DNA of 64,000 nt from Cristatella mucedo (taxonomy: Eukaryota > Bryozoa > Phylactolaemata > Cristatellidae), in NCBI GenBank assembly GCA_009760855.2, contig WPIO01000005.1:13136001-13200000 (forward strand), in the 5' to 3' direction. The position numbers and the translations under genes were made by a program. Positions 11,766-22,900 of the stretch are shown piece after piece (the first letter of the stretch is position 1; every line of letters starts with the position of its first letter). Below the pieces are notes generated by a model, which worked only from the letters and a program-made list of their open reading frames with translations, was not told the DNA's origin and ran no database searches.

Positions 11766-12055
11766 TACTTAATAACAATAATAATAATAATAATAAACAT
11801 GATAAAGAGCTCTCGGAGAATTCAGTCTCTTTTTAGGCACTTTACATTTCCTGCAAAGGAAACACGATTGAATGATGAGTGGTATCATGTTTGATAAACA
11901 GCAACATGAATAACATGATTAGGTGTGTACATGCACAGGGTCTGCACGCAAGTCTGGTTAGTGATAGTATGCAGCAATGTCAGCACGCATGAGCACATAA
12001 AGGACGAATCACGGGGACCCACTAAATGCCGTCATAAATATTTGGAGCTTCGAAC
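11766..12055 (-). mobile_element. LINE-A 3' end with (AAT)n tail
   Basis: (AAT)n at about 11773-11797 is followed by the reverse-complement LINE-A hairpin (TCTCGGAGAATTCAGTCTCT) and 3' UTR, up to the TGGGTCCCCGTGATTC region near 12005-12020. Only the 3' end is present. Confidence 0.8.
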
Positions 12056-14200
12056 AGCTAATTTCTAGTCAATCTGAAATGAATTGCGAATAGAAGGCGT
12101 GCCATTGCCTTCGATGGCCGTGCCCTGTCCTTGATTTTACGTTCGCGATTCTTTAAAAAGGATGGAAACTGTGGACATGGTGGAGCTTCTAATACAGTGT
12201 GCTGCAATACGCATGAAAGTCAGAATCTTCTCCCAGCAATTTTCGGTTAGTTTGAAACACACCGTTTTTGATTGCTGTATTTTCCCGTACCATTGCCGTT
12301 GATTGCAACGTGTTTCCTGAGATTTGAGAGTGAAGTTTGTAAAAATCGATGTGATTCCACTTTAAATAGAGTGCTTTGTAATATGCCTTTGAAATTGAAG
12401 CATTAAGAAACATATTTACAAGTAGTATGTAGCGATTTTCGGTGTATTACGATAGTGGTTCAGGTTATTGCTGTCGATCGGCGTGCATTGCAGCCAGTTA
12501 ACGAGCAAAGTAGCTTGAAAATGCCACAGTTTCACTTTAGATGCCAAACTTTTAATCTACTGACAGTTAGAGCTCCATGCTGCCAACTTCTCGTCAATTG
12601 GCCGCACGTTGGGGCATTGAACCCGGCCATTGCTACCAATTGCCGTTTATTGCACACGATTGTTCGTTCGCCATGGGTTGAAAGTATGTCATTGCACTTA
12701 AACACGGTGGGCTGTGACAAGTAAGAAAAATGTGTTCTTGGATCAGCCATTTTCCTCTGATTTGCCGCAGATCATAGTGGATGGCCGTACTTTCTCGCGC
12801 CGTTGACGTCGATTGCATTTCATTGTCAGAGATTAAAAGCACAGAGCGGGTTGAAAGTAAGTGTGCCAGCAGTGAAATGTTACGCTGTAAGGATAGGAGC
12901 TTCGTGCATCCGATTTCTTGTCGATTTCAATAAGGAATATGGTATCGGCTCCGGCCATTGCTGTCAATTTCTGTGGGTTGTCGACAATCAACGTCCAAAA
13001 TAGCTTGAAATATATCCGGTTTCACTTTTAACGAAATAAAATCTCAAATGCAGTGACAACTGGAGCTTCGCCCAGCCAATTTTGGGTCGAGTTGCCACGA
13101 ATTGTAGTGGATTGCTGCTTAGAGCTAATTCATTGCCATAGATTGCCATGCATGGCCCAAGATTGTATGAACGCAACTAGTTAAAATGGCGTGATTGCAA
13201 TTTACAGGGTGTGCATTTTAACGTGCATGCAAAGTTGGAGCATTAAAAAACCAATTTCGGGGCATTTGATATCGGGTTGTTGTAGAGTGCGGTATTGGCC
13301 CGGGTCACTGCAGTTGATTGCAGTGCATTCCTGCAGAATGGCAGAGGCTAATATAGTGAAATCGTGAGAGTACACATTAACCGGAGGTAGAGTCACGTGC
13401 AATCATAATTTGAGCTGCTAGTATACGAGTTCTGGTCGTTTTGGGTGGATTTCGGTAGTGTACCGTGCCGTTGCAGTCGGTTGCACTGCATTGCATGAGA
13501 CCGCGTATGCACGATGAAGTTGAATTTTGTGTGTGGACTTTGAACTCAGTCAAGTCGCATATGAGATGTAAGTTAGATCTTCACATAGGCAATTTGAGAA
13601 TGATTTTAGTGGATTACGGTATTTCCCCAGGCCAGTTCTGGCGATTGTCGAACATTGCATGAGTTCTCGGACACACAATTTCTTTTATTTCATTTAAGTG
13701 GGTGTGCAAGCTTCACAGTGCGGTTTAATATGCAATAAAAAGTGCAGCTCGGTGCAATATATATCTAGTTGTTTTTCGGTGTATCCGGGGGATTGGATTG
13801 GATTTAAGTATAGGCCCGGCTATTACCATCGACTGCTGTGCATTGCATTAGAATGCCCGTGCCAATGCAAGTGAAATACTATGAGTACAATTTTAAAAGA
13901 GTGTGCTGCAATCAAATAAACTTTTCGCACAGGATTTTTATCGTTTTCAGATGGAATGAAGTTGATTATGGTATTGGCCAGCAGCAATCTATTTCCGTGG
14001 GATTCGGGAGTAGGCGATAGCAGAACCGTGGGAGATTTGGGGGGGGGTGCATTTTACATGTAGCATAGTTTTTTATTCCGAACGTTGTTGGAGTGTTTCG
14101 CATCTGATTTGTCCTTGATTTGAGGCGAACAAAAGTGGATTGCTCTACTGGCCTTCGTCTTTCCAGCTCATTTGCATGCATTCGCGTCTGCACAATGACA
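12056..14200 (-). repeat. Satellite, right inverted arm
   Basis: The same ~170-bp satellite in reverse complement. From about 12430 to 14200 it mirrors 6620-8280 with an axis near 10.4 kb: 13190-12990 pairs with 7560-7760, 14190-13960 with 6640-6860, and 12540 with 8165. A C/G homopolymer (14040-14047) and many short incidental ORFs occur. Confidence 0.7.
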
Positions 14201-14897
14201 TGAAATCCGGTGGATTGATAAAATTTAAGATTGATAAAAGTTAATTAAATTTAATACAATTTATAATTTAATAGATACAATTTAAGATGTTCCACAATAT
14301 TCGCTCAAAACTTGAGCTCGGCAACGCCAATGTCCTGTCAATTTTATCCTAACTAGAGTGAATCTCGGTTATTTGTTGGACCCGGCATCCAGGGGCCTGA
14401 GGCGCTCCTTCATCGTTCTGGCTTGCAGGCCGCCTCCTTCGCGGTGAGTGACGGATGTGGCATGCTAAGGCGGATTAAGGGATTTCATTCAGAGACCGGT
14501 AGGTGCAAGGGGAGGATGGGGATTTGGGCTGCCGGACGCCGGCCGGTGCACGTCGCCTGTGCATATCGCCTTCTGAGTTCCGAGAAAATACAGGAGGTAT
14601 TTGCCGCAGCAAACGCAGCATTTTACCCGCTCATGCCCGTGGTTTTCCAGCCGAACGCTGCTTTCGACGCTGTTATTATTCCCGCTGCTCAACAGCTGCA
14701 CTAATGTGCATTCAGGAAGCTGACCGTGCGGGGGGGGGGAAGTGGGCAGGATGCCCATGATCAGCTGGTTCGCAACTCAAGCTCGATCGCATACTTTGCG
14801 GCACAATGTAACTGTACTACGTTCAATAGGCTGATTTTGTTGGCAAGTCCGTGGACATAACCGTTGGCCTGACTTTCGCCATCTCCTTGCCTTGCAG
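14201..14897 (+). promoter_or_regulatory. Putative 5' UTR/promoter and first intron of HSD17B12-like gene
   Basis: Composition becomes GC-richer from about 14330. A consensus donor GCG|GTGAGTG sits at 14443/14444 and an acceptor CTCCTTGCAG ends at 14897, six bases before the ATG of the coding exon. I infer a non-coding first exon ending at 14443 and an intron 14444-14897. No TATA box was identified, so the exon is speculative. Confidence 0.35.
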
Positions 14898-14903
14898 CCC
14901 AGC

Positions 14904-15099
14904 ATGTCAGAAGTCGGCCTTTTGTCGGCTGTGTTGAAGTCACCCGTGGCTACTGTGGGAGCCGTTTCGCTGGCATACTACCTCGCTCGGTTTGTCTATG
15001 CCGTGCTGAGGGCATTCAGAGCATTCTTCTTGCTGAGCAAAGTGGATTTTAAAAGTCAAGGCCAGTGGGCCGTCGTCACACGCTCTACGGACGGCATCG
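14904..15099 (+). CDS. HSD17B12 / very-long-chain 3-oxoacyl-CoA reductase-like, first coding exon
   Basis: The exon encodes MSEVGLLSAVLKSPVATVGA..., a hydrophobic membrane segment (about residues 10-45), then KSQGQWAVVTRSTDGIG. It stops at a consensus donor ATCG|GTAAGC (15099/15100). The layout matches the N-terminus of the ER-membrane short-chain dehydrogenase HSD17B12 (fatty-acid elongation, NADPH-dependent 3-ketoacyl-CoA reduction), where the Rossmann TGxxxGIG follows the TM anchor. Here the second motif position is Arg (VVTRSTDGIG) instead of Gly, which would be expected to damage cofactor binding. Downstream exons were not found up to 18 kb, so this is either a gene with long introns or an orphan exon. 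Confidence 0.65.
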
Positions 15100-15181
15100 G
15101 TAAGCGTGCGGCGTTTGTTCGGTGCTAAATTATGCATGAGTAAAGCCGCCCGTTTGACGATGCAGTCAAAGACCGGTCATT

Positions 15182-15256
15182 CGTCGAGCGTCAAAGCAGT
15201 CAAAGTACAAAGTAAGCTCAGCTTACTTTGTACTTTGACTGCTTTGACGCTCGACG
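15182..15256. repeat. Perfect palindrome: 37-bp arms, 1-bp centre
   Basis: Bases 15182-15218 and 15220-15256 are exact reverse complements around a single C at 15219. It lies 82 bp after the HSD17B12-like splice donor. Such a palindrome would extrude a hairpin and is normally unstable, so it is either young or an assembly fold-back. Confidence 0.95.
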
Positions 15257-15830
15257 GTGAGGCCCTGTCAGCCTTCGTGTCGGATTCGGACAATTAGTTC
15301 CCCCAGTCACCCAGTTTCCGTGCCCAGTCGGTCGGATGCTGTTCGCTCGGTGTTACTTGGCTACCGAGTGTTCGTTTCTTTCTGCCCAGCTAACGACTGC
15401 CAAGCCTTGGCAGCTGCAGCAGTAGCTACTGTTGCCAGTTGCCCATATCAGAGAGTAGCAATTGTTTGGAAGGGTATCTCGGCGGAGGGGATAAAACACA
15501 CACAAGCTCGAGTTTTCTCGTAGGTTCCACGTTGTGTACACAGTAACCCAGCCTTTCCCCAGCGGACAAAGGAAGCTCCCTTGAGTATCTATAGTTTTTG
15601 CTAAGTATTCAGTTGTATTCAGTACTGATAACTGTAAAGCCCAGGCTTGTTTGTGAATCCAAGAAATTGAGAAATGGTTGGTTAAAGGAGCTGCGATGCG
15701 TCGACCCTTGGCAACAGACGTAACAGACGTTACCCACGATGCCTACCTTTATCCTCAAGGCGGCTACTACTGTGATCGGTCATACCTAGCAGCGCAGCTG
15801 CACTGACTTCAGTCTGTCTACATTCAAGAT
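15257..15830. other. No gene seen
   Basis: Presumed intron of the HSD17B12-like gene. Short ORFs only. I could not find the next SDR exon (YAxELAxxG-type sequence). Confidence 0.4.
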
Positions 15831-16270
15831 GATCCCAAGACAATAAATCAGCCATCTTTCTCTATCACCAAAAGACTATGGGCTGAAAACTTTTCGGCAG
15901 AGCCCTTAATATCTGAAGAGTCAGACCTCACAGCATTGGCCAGTAAATGGTTTACTGTATTGTAAATCTCTCTAGTGTCCGACTGGCAAGAATTCAGCTT
16001 TCTAATGAAAAAAGAAGCTCTGGTTTTTTAATCTTTCGGGTGTAAACTCGAAGGATGTCTTTAAAATTGACTAGATCTGCCGAAGATCCCGATTTCTTGA
16101 AACGACGTTCTAGCCTGCGCTTAACCCCGCGCATCTTAAGGAGTTTTTTGTAAATTGAAAGGAATCTCCACGACGTAGAACACGGATAGAGCGAACGGGA
16201 GCATGCTTGTCAGAAGCACTCCTGAGTGTCATGTTCATCGCATCAGGAGGGTATCGAGGCTGCCGGTCGA
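15831..16270 (-). mobile_element. LINE fragment: endonuclease end and EN-RT linker
   Basis: Minus-strand frames read DKHAPVRSI (end of the endonuclease domain), then MRGVKRRLERRFKKSG, a linker with VYTRKIKKPELLFSLES, and IYNTVNHLLANA...GSAEKFSAH. This is the basic linker between endonuclease and RT in CR1/L2/Jockey-type LINEs. Frames shift several times. It is the only piece of a LINE 5' half recognised in the window, and assignment to LINE-A or LINE-B is open. Confidence 0.65.
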
Positions 16271-16289
16271 TAGATCGTTTCTAGACTGC

Positions 16290-17290
16290 AAGGCACTTCA
16301 ATAGAATGCAGTGGCCCAGGTCAATACCTCAATTTACAGCAATCTGCTGCAAAATGCTCTGAAATCGGTTTCGCTGTGTTCCAACCTTTTTTTGCATGTG
16401 AGGCAGCACAGTGGTGAGAGTCAACCACATCTATTTGACTAATCGGTCTTGTACAATATCGAGGAATTTATGGCAATCTACGGCTACGGCTCGGCTCGAG
16501 GAAGCAATCCACCAAAAGCCATGGTAACTTGATACTAAATTGGCTGCACAAAGTTCCGATTGCCATCGCATTTCACATTTCTTTGTGCTGAAAGTGAAAT
16601 CCCAGGAGCTTATGTCTACGCTAATTGTCAACAGTGCACGGCAATCGACCTCAATGGCAGGGACCCAAACCGAAATGCTTTGCAAATCGACGAGAAATCG
16701 GCTGCACCATGCTTAAATTCTCCTTCCACGTAAAATTTCACTGCTCCAGCACATACTTTCAAACCTTTCAACCAGCTGTGAAAGTTCAATCTTGGCCGAT
16801 GCATGGCCATCGATGGTAATTGCACGAGCTAATACGGCAATCCATTACGGTCTATCGCAAATCGCTGGATAGTGAATGGGCCAACCTCACGGCAATCGAC
16901 GGCAGTGTCCCCTGGTTATACACCAATCCATGACAGACACGTAAAAATGGTCCGACAGTTAGCGAGAGAAGCTCTACCTTTTCTCATGTATTGCACTACA
17001 CTACATGAAAAGTGCAGCCATATTACTTCAAAAAATCCAAAAAGGCACAGTCTCAGCTGTAATCTGGCTCACATTTGCTGCAAATTGGCTGTTTAAATTT
17101 GTAATGATCCTCCCACATAGCGCTCACTGTGGGCCCACACACTGTGCTTGATCTCTTTCAGCCTTGGGCAATAAATGGCAATCTACGTCAATTGCCCGAG
17201 ACAATTCAGCAATCTGTAATTATCTGTTACAATTACAAGCGAAGCTGTTGGATTAGAGACCTTATGGTTGGCTGGAAAATGTCACCGGCC
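16290..17290 (+). repeat. Satellite, third block
   Basis: Units with GGCAATCnACGG/GGCAATCGACC motifs at about 16470, 16642, 16808, 16890 and 17178 and AAGTGAAA...-type inter-block sequence, same orientation as the left arm. No coding content. Confidence 0.6.
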
Positions 17291-17870
17291 CTCCACGGTG
17301 TGGTGAGCACACGAGTACTACTGAGCACTAAAACGTCAGCAGTAAGGCGAGAAACTACACTAATTAGTAAGTGATTAATTAGTAGCATGCTCGTGACCCC
17401 CATGAGTTCGCATCTTCCGCCGGAAGCTTTCGACTGTTGTAGACGTCAACTGTGGCTAGCCAAGCAGTTACTCAGCTAGCTGGGCCTTTCACGGCTTACG
17501 CTCGTACTGTTGGAACGACGTTGGTACAACGGCGACATTCCGGAAGCTGGCTGAGCAACAACCACGTTTGCTCGTGCTTTCGGTGTCATCTCGAGCAACT
17601 GTAGTTTTCGTTGAGTGAGATCCTCCTTGTAGACTTGCTTAGTTCCCCTGTTGCTCCCGGTGCCTGCGATACTACAAATTTAATGGTTCAATTTCAATTT
17701 AATTTAAGTTTTATTTTAAATAAAACCGGTGTACTCGTGAAGATTTAGGAATTGCTCCAGCTATGATTAACGGTCTTACGAGTAGTACTAATATTTTTTT
17801 CTCCAAAACCCACAAATGAACGAAATATTGTAGTAGGAAAAATTGAATTTCCACGTTCGCCTGTTAATAT
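17291..17870. other. No gene seen
   Basis: Includes AT-rich TTTAATTTAATTTAAG at 17688-17730. I recognise neither gene nor repeat. Confidence 0.4.
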
Positions 17871-17879
17871 GTTGCAGAT

Positions 17880-18030
17880 TCTGCTTGCCCGAAGATTCCG
17901 CATGTGTGAAGATATTCTGCCACTAATCGTTAGCTAGTGCTTTCTTTGCAGCAAATTTAAAGTGACTCGGAAGGGATTGACTTCTCTGAGCGTACTTTAT
18001 CGAGTTTATAATTGTAATTATTACTATATG
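17880..18030 (+). mobile_element. LINE-A 3' tail
   Basis: GCAGCAAATTTAAAGTGACTC...GGGATTGACTTCTCTGAGCG...TTTATC then AT-rich tail. It is the LINE-A terminal hairpin with weakened pairing, only about 150 bp of it. Confidence 0.65.
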
Positions 18031-18098
18031 TAAAAACCAAAGTTTTACATCAAGTGCTGATGAGTACCATTTAAAAAACAGTTCAACATCTCTGTTGT

Positions 18099-18104
18099 TT
18101 TATT
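18099..18104 (-). promoter_or_regulatory. Poly(A) signal of kelch gene
   Basis: AATAAA on the minus strand about 105 bp downstream of the kelch stop codon, in an otherwise non-coding AT-rich 3' flank. Confidence 0.5.
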
Positions 18105-18206
18105 CTATTCACAATCAACAAAAAGCAGGCTAAGCTTTAGCTTTTCCGGCGATTTAGTGGATGCATTCTACAATGCATACCGGCTAAAATATAAAGAAAA
18201 CACCAG

Positions 18207-19353
18207 CTAGCGTATATAATGACTTTCTGCAGATTGGATGGTCTTGGCAATGTGGATTTTTAGCTGCGGAGGTAACCTTTCGTAGTTGATATTCTTTCCC
18301 AATATAGTTGCTACACAAAGGTTGCCGAGCTTACCAACTTTCGTGTCAAAAATGTCAAAGTTAGAAAAGCTGCCACAATCAGATATGACGATAAGTCTCC
18401 CATCCCAACGGAGGTACCTGGTGATGAGTTTTATGTCGGCGCTTTGACGGACTAAGCTCGTAGGCACAGTGCTTGTCCAGTGAAGACTGACCGGATCTAA
18501 GACGTGGATTTTATAACCACAGCCATATTGGGCAGTCATATTATATGGCTTCCGGAGAATTCCACACAATTTGTTGTATGAAGTAAAGGCTATAAAGCCG
18601 ACGGAAATATCAGGAGCTTCTCCAGTAGTCGGTAATGCAGACGTTATGTTAGTCAGAGTATCAAAAAATTCAACTTCCTTATCCTTAGAGCTACGAGCGG
18701 CTAAGGTATCGAAGAAAACCAGGTAGTGCTCCCAGGAAGTTAGAACTATTCCCAAACTAAAACGCGGCAGGTTGTCATCTGAGCAACGTAGGCTCCAATG
18801 TTTTGTCTCCAGGTCGAGGCCGTGAATCTCCCGCTGCTTTCCGTTCGGACAACAGTTGCCAAAAAAGTAAATCGTACGGTCGAGGAGGCACGAAATGCTA
18901 AGATCATAATGAGGTGCAGCTCCAGTAGTGACCGGTTGAGACCAACAGTGAGAAGTGGTGTCAAAGCAAAAGAGCCTTGAAACTCTAGCTTCGTCAAGCC
19001 ATCCACAATAGTAGAAGTAGACAAACTGCTTATAAGCTTCGATAGGTCCTTTAAATAACATGTCCGGTGCATGTACAATGGAATCCCCAACGTTTACTGC
19101 TGACAACGTACAATCGTCAACGTCCAGAATACGAACACTGATGATCGGGTGTAGGATCGCTGTAATTGACGGCCTGGGCTTGCCAAATATGTAAACACTC
19201 TTTCCAGCTACCAAGCTGTAATAGAGGGGTGAATAAGAGTAAGGAATTCTCAGCTGAGCGACCTGATGGGCGATCATTTCGGCTACAATGTAAGGTCTTC
19301 TTAAGTCGCTCTGTGAGGTCAAATGAAGTGAAACCGTCAGTGAAACGTCAGAG
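18207..19353 (-). CDS. Kelch-type beta-propeller protein, terminal exon
   Basis: An uninterrupted frame of about 380 codons ends in SAESHYIR-stop. It shows repeated kelch blades: a hydrophobic strand plus YIFG/IYFFG, then W and a shape like LDLETKHWSLR, LDPVSLHWTST, FCFDTTSHCWSQP, each followed by a 40-50 residue gap. The first in-frame ATG (19373) is inside TATATTCTTTGCAG, which looks like a 3' splice site. The decayed paralogue at 27931 conserves TTCTCTGCAG at the same place. I therefore start the exon at 19353 and expect 5' exons upstream on the minus strand. BTB/BACK or F-box partners are usual for such proteins but are not seen in the window. Cytoplasmic scaffold or E3 adaptor role is inference. 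Confidence 0.75.
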
Positions 19354-19460
19354 CTGCAAAGAATATATAACATAAGTGTGGCGAGTGCAGATACAGCTAC
19401 ACCATATACGAGATGCAGATAACTAATTATTATCCTGCCTTATGTTATAACTTAGTTGAT

Positions 19461-19584
19461 TGGTATAGCCACTAGGAGAACTTAACCTCTATTCGGGCGC
19501 TTCAGGCTTAAAACTAGGCTCTAGCCCATGACCTCGGCAAGATCTTGGTCGTGGCGAGCGATTTAGCCACTGGGCCAAACCAGC
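19461..19584 (-). mobile_element. SINE-A (tRNA-derived) copy
   Basis: Reverse complement reads GGTTTGGCCCAGTGGCTAAA (A-box-like), a B-box region around GGGCTAGAGCC, and ends in the AGAGGTTAAGTTCTCC hairpin shared with LINE-A. Confidence 0.75.
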
Positions 19585-19609
19585 AGTCGATAAAAATGCA
19601 TATGTAATG

Positions 19610-20040
19610 TATTTCCTTCTGTAACTCCACAAAGCCACAAGGACTATGCTGGGGTTACGCAGGAGAGTTTTGTGTAGCCCACAGACAGACTAAGCGGCTT
19701 GCCGAAGGCATTCGGTAGCCAAGCTCAAATTTTAGCAATAACAATTAGCTGGAAGCAGGCACGCTTCACTGTCTTGCAGATGCAGCCAAGCTTCAGCCAA
19801 CCTTGCGAACGACCGCATCTTGGATATAGCGACCCTGTTATAACCACGAAATATACCCTAGTTCGCGTAGCCGCACTAGGCCGGCAACTTGCACAAGCCT
19901 GGATCCAGCAGATGCAGTCAAGCTTCAGCCAACCTTGCGAACGACCGCAGTTTGGATATAGCGACCCTGTTATAACCATGAAATCTACCCAAGTTCGGGT
20001 AGCGGCACTAGGCCTGCAACTTGCACAAACCTGGAGCCAG
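19610..20040 (-). mobile_element. SINE-B copy with internal 132-bp tandem duplication
   Basis: The segment 19615-19735 is the reverse complement of the LINE-B 3' end (GGAGTTAC ... GGCTACCGAATGC), attached to an unrelated head that also occurs at 21715-22180 and 26090-26545. Bases 19776-19907 and 19908-20039 are two tandem copies (132 bp) of part of the head, differing at a handful of positions. The long ORFs across it result from the duplication keeping frame and do not look coding. Confidence 0.7.
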
Positions 20041-20201
20041 CAATGTGAATCACAGCACTAAGTATTCCCATGCGCCTTCGGTAGCCAACAGACTTAGCAC
20101 CCTCACTGATGTTGATGTATTTGTAGGCACATCACATGTGCTTCCAAGGCAGGGCGATCTAGTGATTAGTGGTAGTAGGCTCAATATCAACGAGCATAAT
20201 G

Positions 20202-20420
<219 letters not shown>

Positions 20421-20429
20421 AATTGATAC

Positions 20430-20970
20430 CGTGACCTCAGAGAAATAAATCTCTTTCTGAAGCTTCACATCTGCTGCAAACAAAACACCAGCGAATAGTT
20501 ACCGGTGGAATGCTCAATAAACGACTGAAATAACATAATTAGTGGCACAACCTGCAATAGCGTCAGAATGATCAAGGTCTTTCTGACGCTTTGCATTTGT
20601 TGCAAAGGAAAAATCACCGACTTGTTTGTCGTACCTCGATATATAACAAGGTAGGGGTGACATTCATACGGTCAGCATGCAAACGTGGCCGCATGCAACA
20701 GTGTCGCAATGAATAAGAGCACGCGGATCGAATCACAGGAATCCACTAAATGCGGTCATAAATAGGCGAATTTTCAATTTCTTTTTAAATTTGGTCGAGT
20801 TAGCTGTTATCGTAACGCAAGTCAGGGTTGAGTTGCGGGGCTTTGGGAGCATACCAACTAATTTTGGGGTTTCTAGGATTTCACCTTTGTACGAGGTAAA
20901 GGAAAAATGTAACGTCGTTAGAGATGTCACGCTCAAAGTAAGCATGCAATTTTCCTAGTGGCAGCATGCA
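20430..20970 (-). mobile_element. LINE-A 3' ends (two, tandem)
   Basis: Two reverse-complement LINE-A tails occur in succession (hairpin remnants at 20438-20475 and 20565-20615). The second is followed by the 3' UTR and the C-terminus of the ORF (minus-strand ...KKKLKIRLFMTAFSGFL, stop at 20733). Frameshifted upstream. Confidence 0.75.
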
Positions 20971-21099
20971 CGATGTCAGCAGGCATCAGTACATAAGCAA
21001 CTAATTACATGAACGCAATAAATTGTGAAGTAAATTGATACACTTTTTTTAATGTCTTTAGCGCATGTCTAAATTTGCAGACTATGACGAGGCGTCAAG

Positions 21100-21645
21100 T
21101 AGGATTGAGTTAAAGGCTTTATGAACATACGAACTACAGGCACGGACTCCGGAGCACAGTGCCTAACACACAAGTATCAAATTACGTAGTCCCACTAATG
21201 GTAAAGAAAATTTCTGCAATGTAGCTTCCTTTAAAATGTCGTCAAAGTTGACGATAACGTGGCGGTATTTAGGATTGTATTAAAGGCTTTAGGAGCATAC
21301 GAACTGAAGGCGAGGTCTCTAAACCATTTGAGGTTCGCGCGAGGTGTGGCTCAAAGATTTGATTCAAAAAATAAAGAGACGAAATGTCACACCTGGTAGT
21401 GGAGTATTTCTGATAGGTCACCTGGCACCATAGAATTAGTTGACCTAAAGTTAACGACAGAACCTTAAAGTCAATGCGTTACCTGAATGAGAGCAGTGCG
21501 GGCTGGTAGGAGGTGGTGTCACGTTGCAACGACGAAGCTCACGATACTAGGCCGGGCTGCAGAATTTAGCAGCTGCTGCACCCGACTGCACTGGCAGTAA
21601 TATCAGCAACCAGTGGGTTGCAGAAGTTGAGACGAGATATCAAAA
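21100..21645 (-). mobile_element. LINE-A C-terminal fragment
   Basis: Contains the reverse complement of the AAAGCCT...TTAGTTCGTATGCTCC and DLSE/YQ-type region found in other LINE-A copies (for example 60560-60720), then diverges. Heavily mutated, no usable frame. Confidence 0.6.
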
Positions 21646-21714
21646 ATCCGCCGACCAGTTTATAAGTGGTGTATAAATTTAATTAAACGTGATGTAACGT
21701 ACAGTTTCCACTAC

Positions 21715-22180
21715 TTTAATTTAACAAAGCCACAATGACTATACTGGTGTAACGCCGGATAGGTTTTTGTAGATCACTCGCAGCCCAAGTGGTTTTCGGT
21801 ACGCTTTCCGTAGCCAAGCCCAACTTTTAGCTATGATAATTAGCTGAAAGCAGGCATGCTTCACTGTCTTGCTGATGCTGTCAAGCTTCAGCCAACCTGG
21901 CGAAAGACCGCAGTTTGGATTTAGCAACGCTGTTATGACCCCGAAATCTTCCCTAGTTCGGGTAGCGGCAAAACGCATGCAACGTATGAAAACCAGCAGC
22001 TAGCAATACGACGACAGTGAAACACAGCACTCAATATTTCGCACGTACCGCTAGCAATAGTACCGTATTAATATAGGCGAAACGATAGCCTGTATCCTAC
22101 AGCTGATTCATTTGGGTGACTTCCCTCTAACTCGCTAGCAGGCTAGCGCCAACCTGCTCGGGCTCACCTCTTGACTCACC
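21715..22180 (-). mobile_element. SINE-B copy
   Basis: Aligns along its length, in opposite orientation, with 26090-26545. It shares GAGTGCTGTGTTTCACTGTCGTCG, AAGACAGTGAAGCATGCC and the LINE-B-type 3' end (21720-21830). No A/B box was recognised, so the head is of unknown origin. Confidence 0.7.
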
Positions 22181-22337
22181 GTCATGCAGACCGTTTTTCC
22201 AAGACTACGACTGCGGTCAGGCACAAGCCTTATAAAACCAGCCATGTCGTAAGTCACTGTAATAGCTTACACGTCCTTATTAAATCCATAGCAAATCAAT
22301 AAACATAAAATAATTTATTACTAACGATAATATATAA

Positions 22338-22472
22338 TTCACTTATATAGCGCCACAAGAGAACTTAATCTCTATTCAGGCGCTTCACAGATGCCTCCGG
22401 GCTCGAGCCCACGACCTCTGCCAGACCATGGTCGGGGCGAGCACCATAACCGCCGGCCTAAACCAGCTCGGC
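22338..22472 (-). mobile_element. SINE-A copy
   Basis: Nearly consensus: TATAGCGCCACAAGAGAACT hairpin, GGGCTCGAGCCC B-box, CGGCCTAAACCAGCTCGG at the 5' end (all on the reverse strand). The tail is AT-rich (TATATAATTCACT). Confidence 0.85.
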
Positions 22473-22900
22473 GGAATATCTAATCCTGCTCGTACACCGC
22501 AGATTATATCCGAACGTCTAAAATTGTCAACAATTTAAAGCGCATGGAAATTCACCTATTGGAAGATAAACTAGTTGTGACCGCAATGTCAATTTGTGGT
22601 GGATGACGGATGACTGGAACTTGGTAAATAAAATTATTTCGTCGGCCATATTTATACCGGAAGTAGTAAATCACACTCAACGGAAGAATTTTCTTTGAGT
22701 AATAAGACAACCCGAATTCCTGTTTTCAGGTGACCTCTGTAAATGTATACTACTTAGCCCTAAACGGACACGCAGCACAACACTTAAAAGAAAGAAAATC
22801 GGCTTATTATGTTTAATTATCATCAGCCCCTCAACTGTCTGAGAAGTAGTTATAAGCCAATCCAAAAACGCGCAAATCCCAGCTGCTGCAATCCCTTACC
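22473..22900. other. No gene seen
   Basis: A short minus-strand ORF at 22677-22865 has no recognisable features. Nothing else is visible. Confidence 0.4.

Noticed and set aside
14892-14903. Earlier start (12 bases upstream) for the HSD17B12-like ORF
   Set aside because: It needs a TTG start lying inside what looks like a polypyrimidine/AG splice acceptor. The ATG at 14904 follows that acceptor.
6620-17290. CRISPR-like array
   Set aside because: Units are about 170 bp, degenerate and without short conserved repeats separated by unique spacers; the genome is eukaryotic. It is a satellite.
19699-20061. 120-codon ORF with an apparent protein repeat
   Set aside because: It is caused by the 132-bp tandem duplication within SINE-B; no codon signature.
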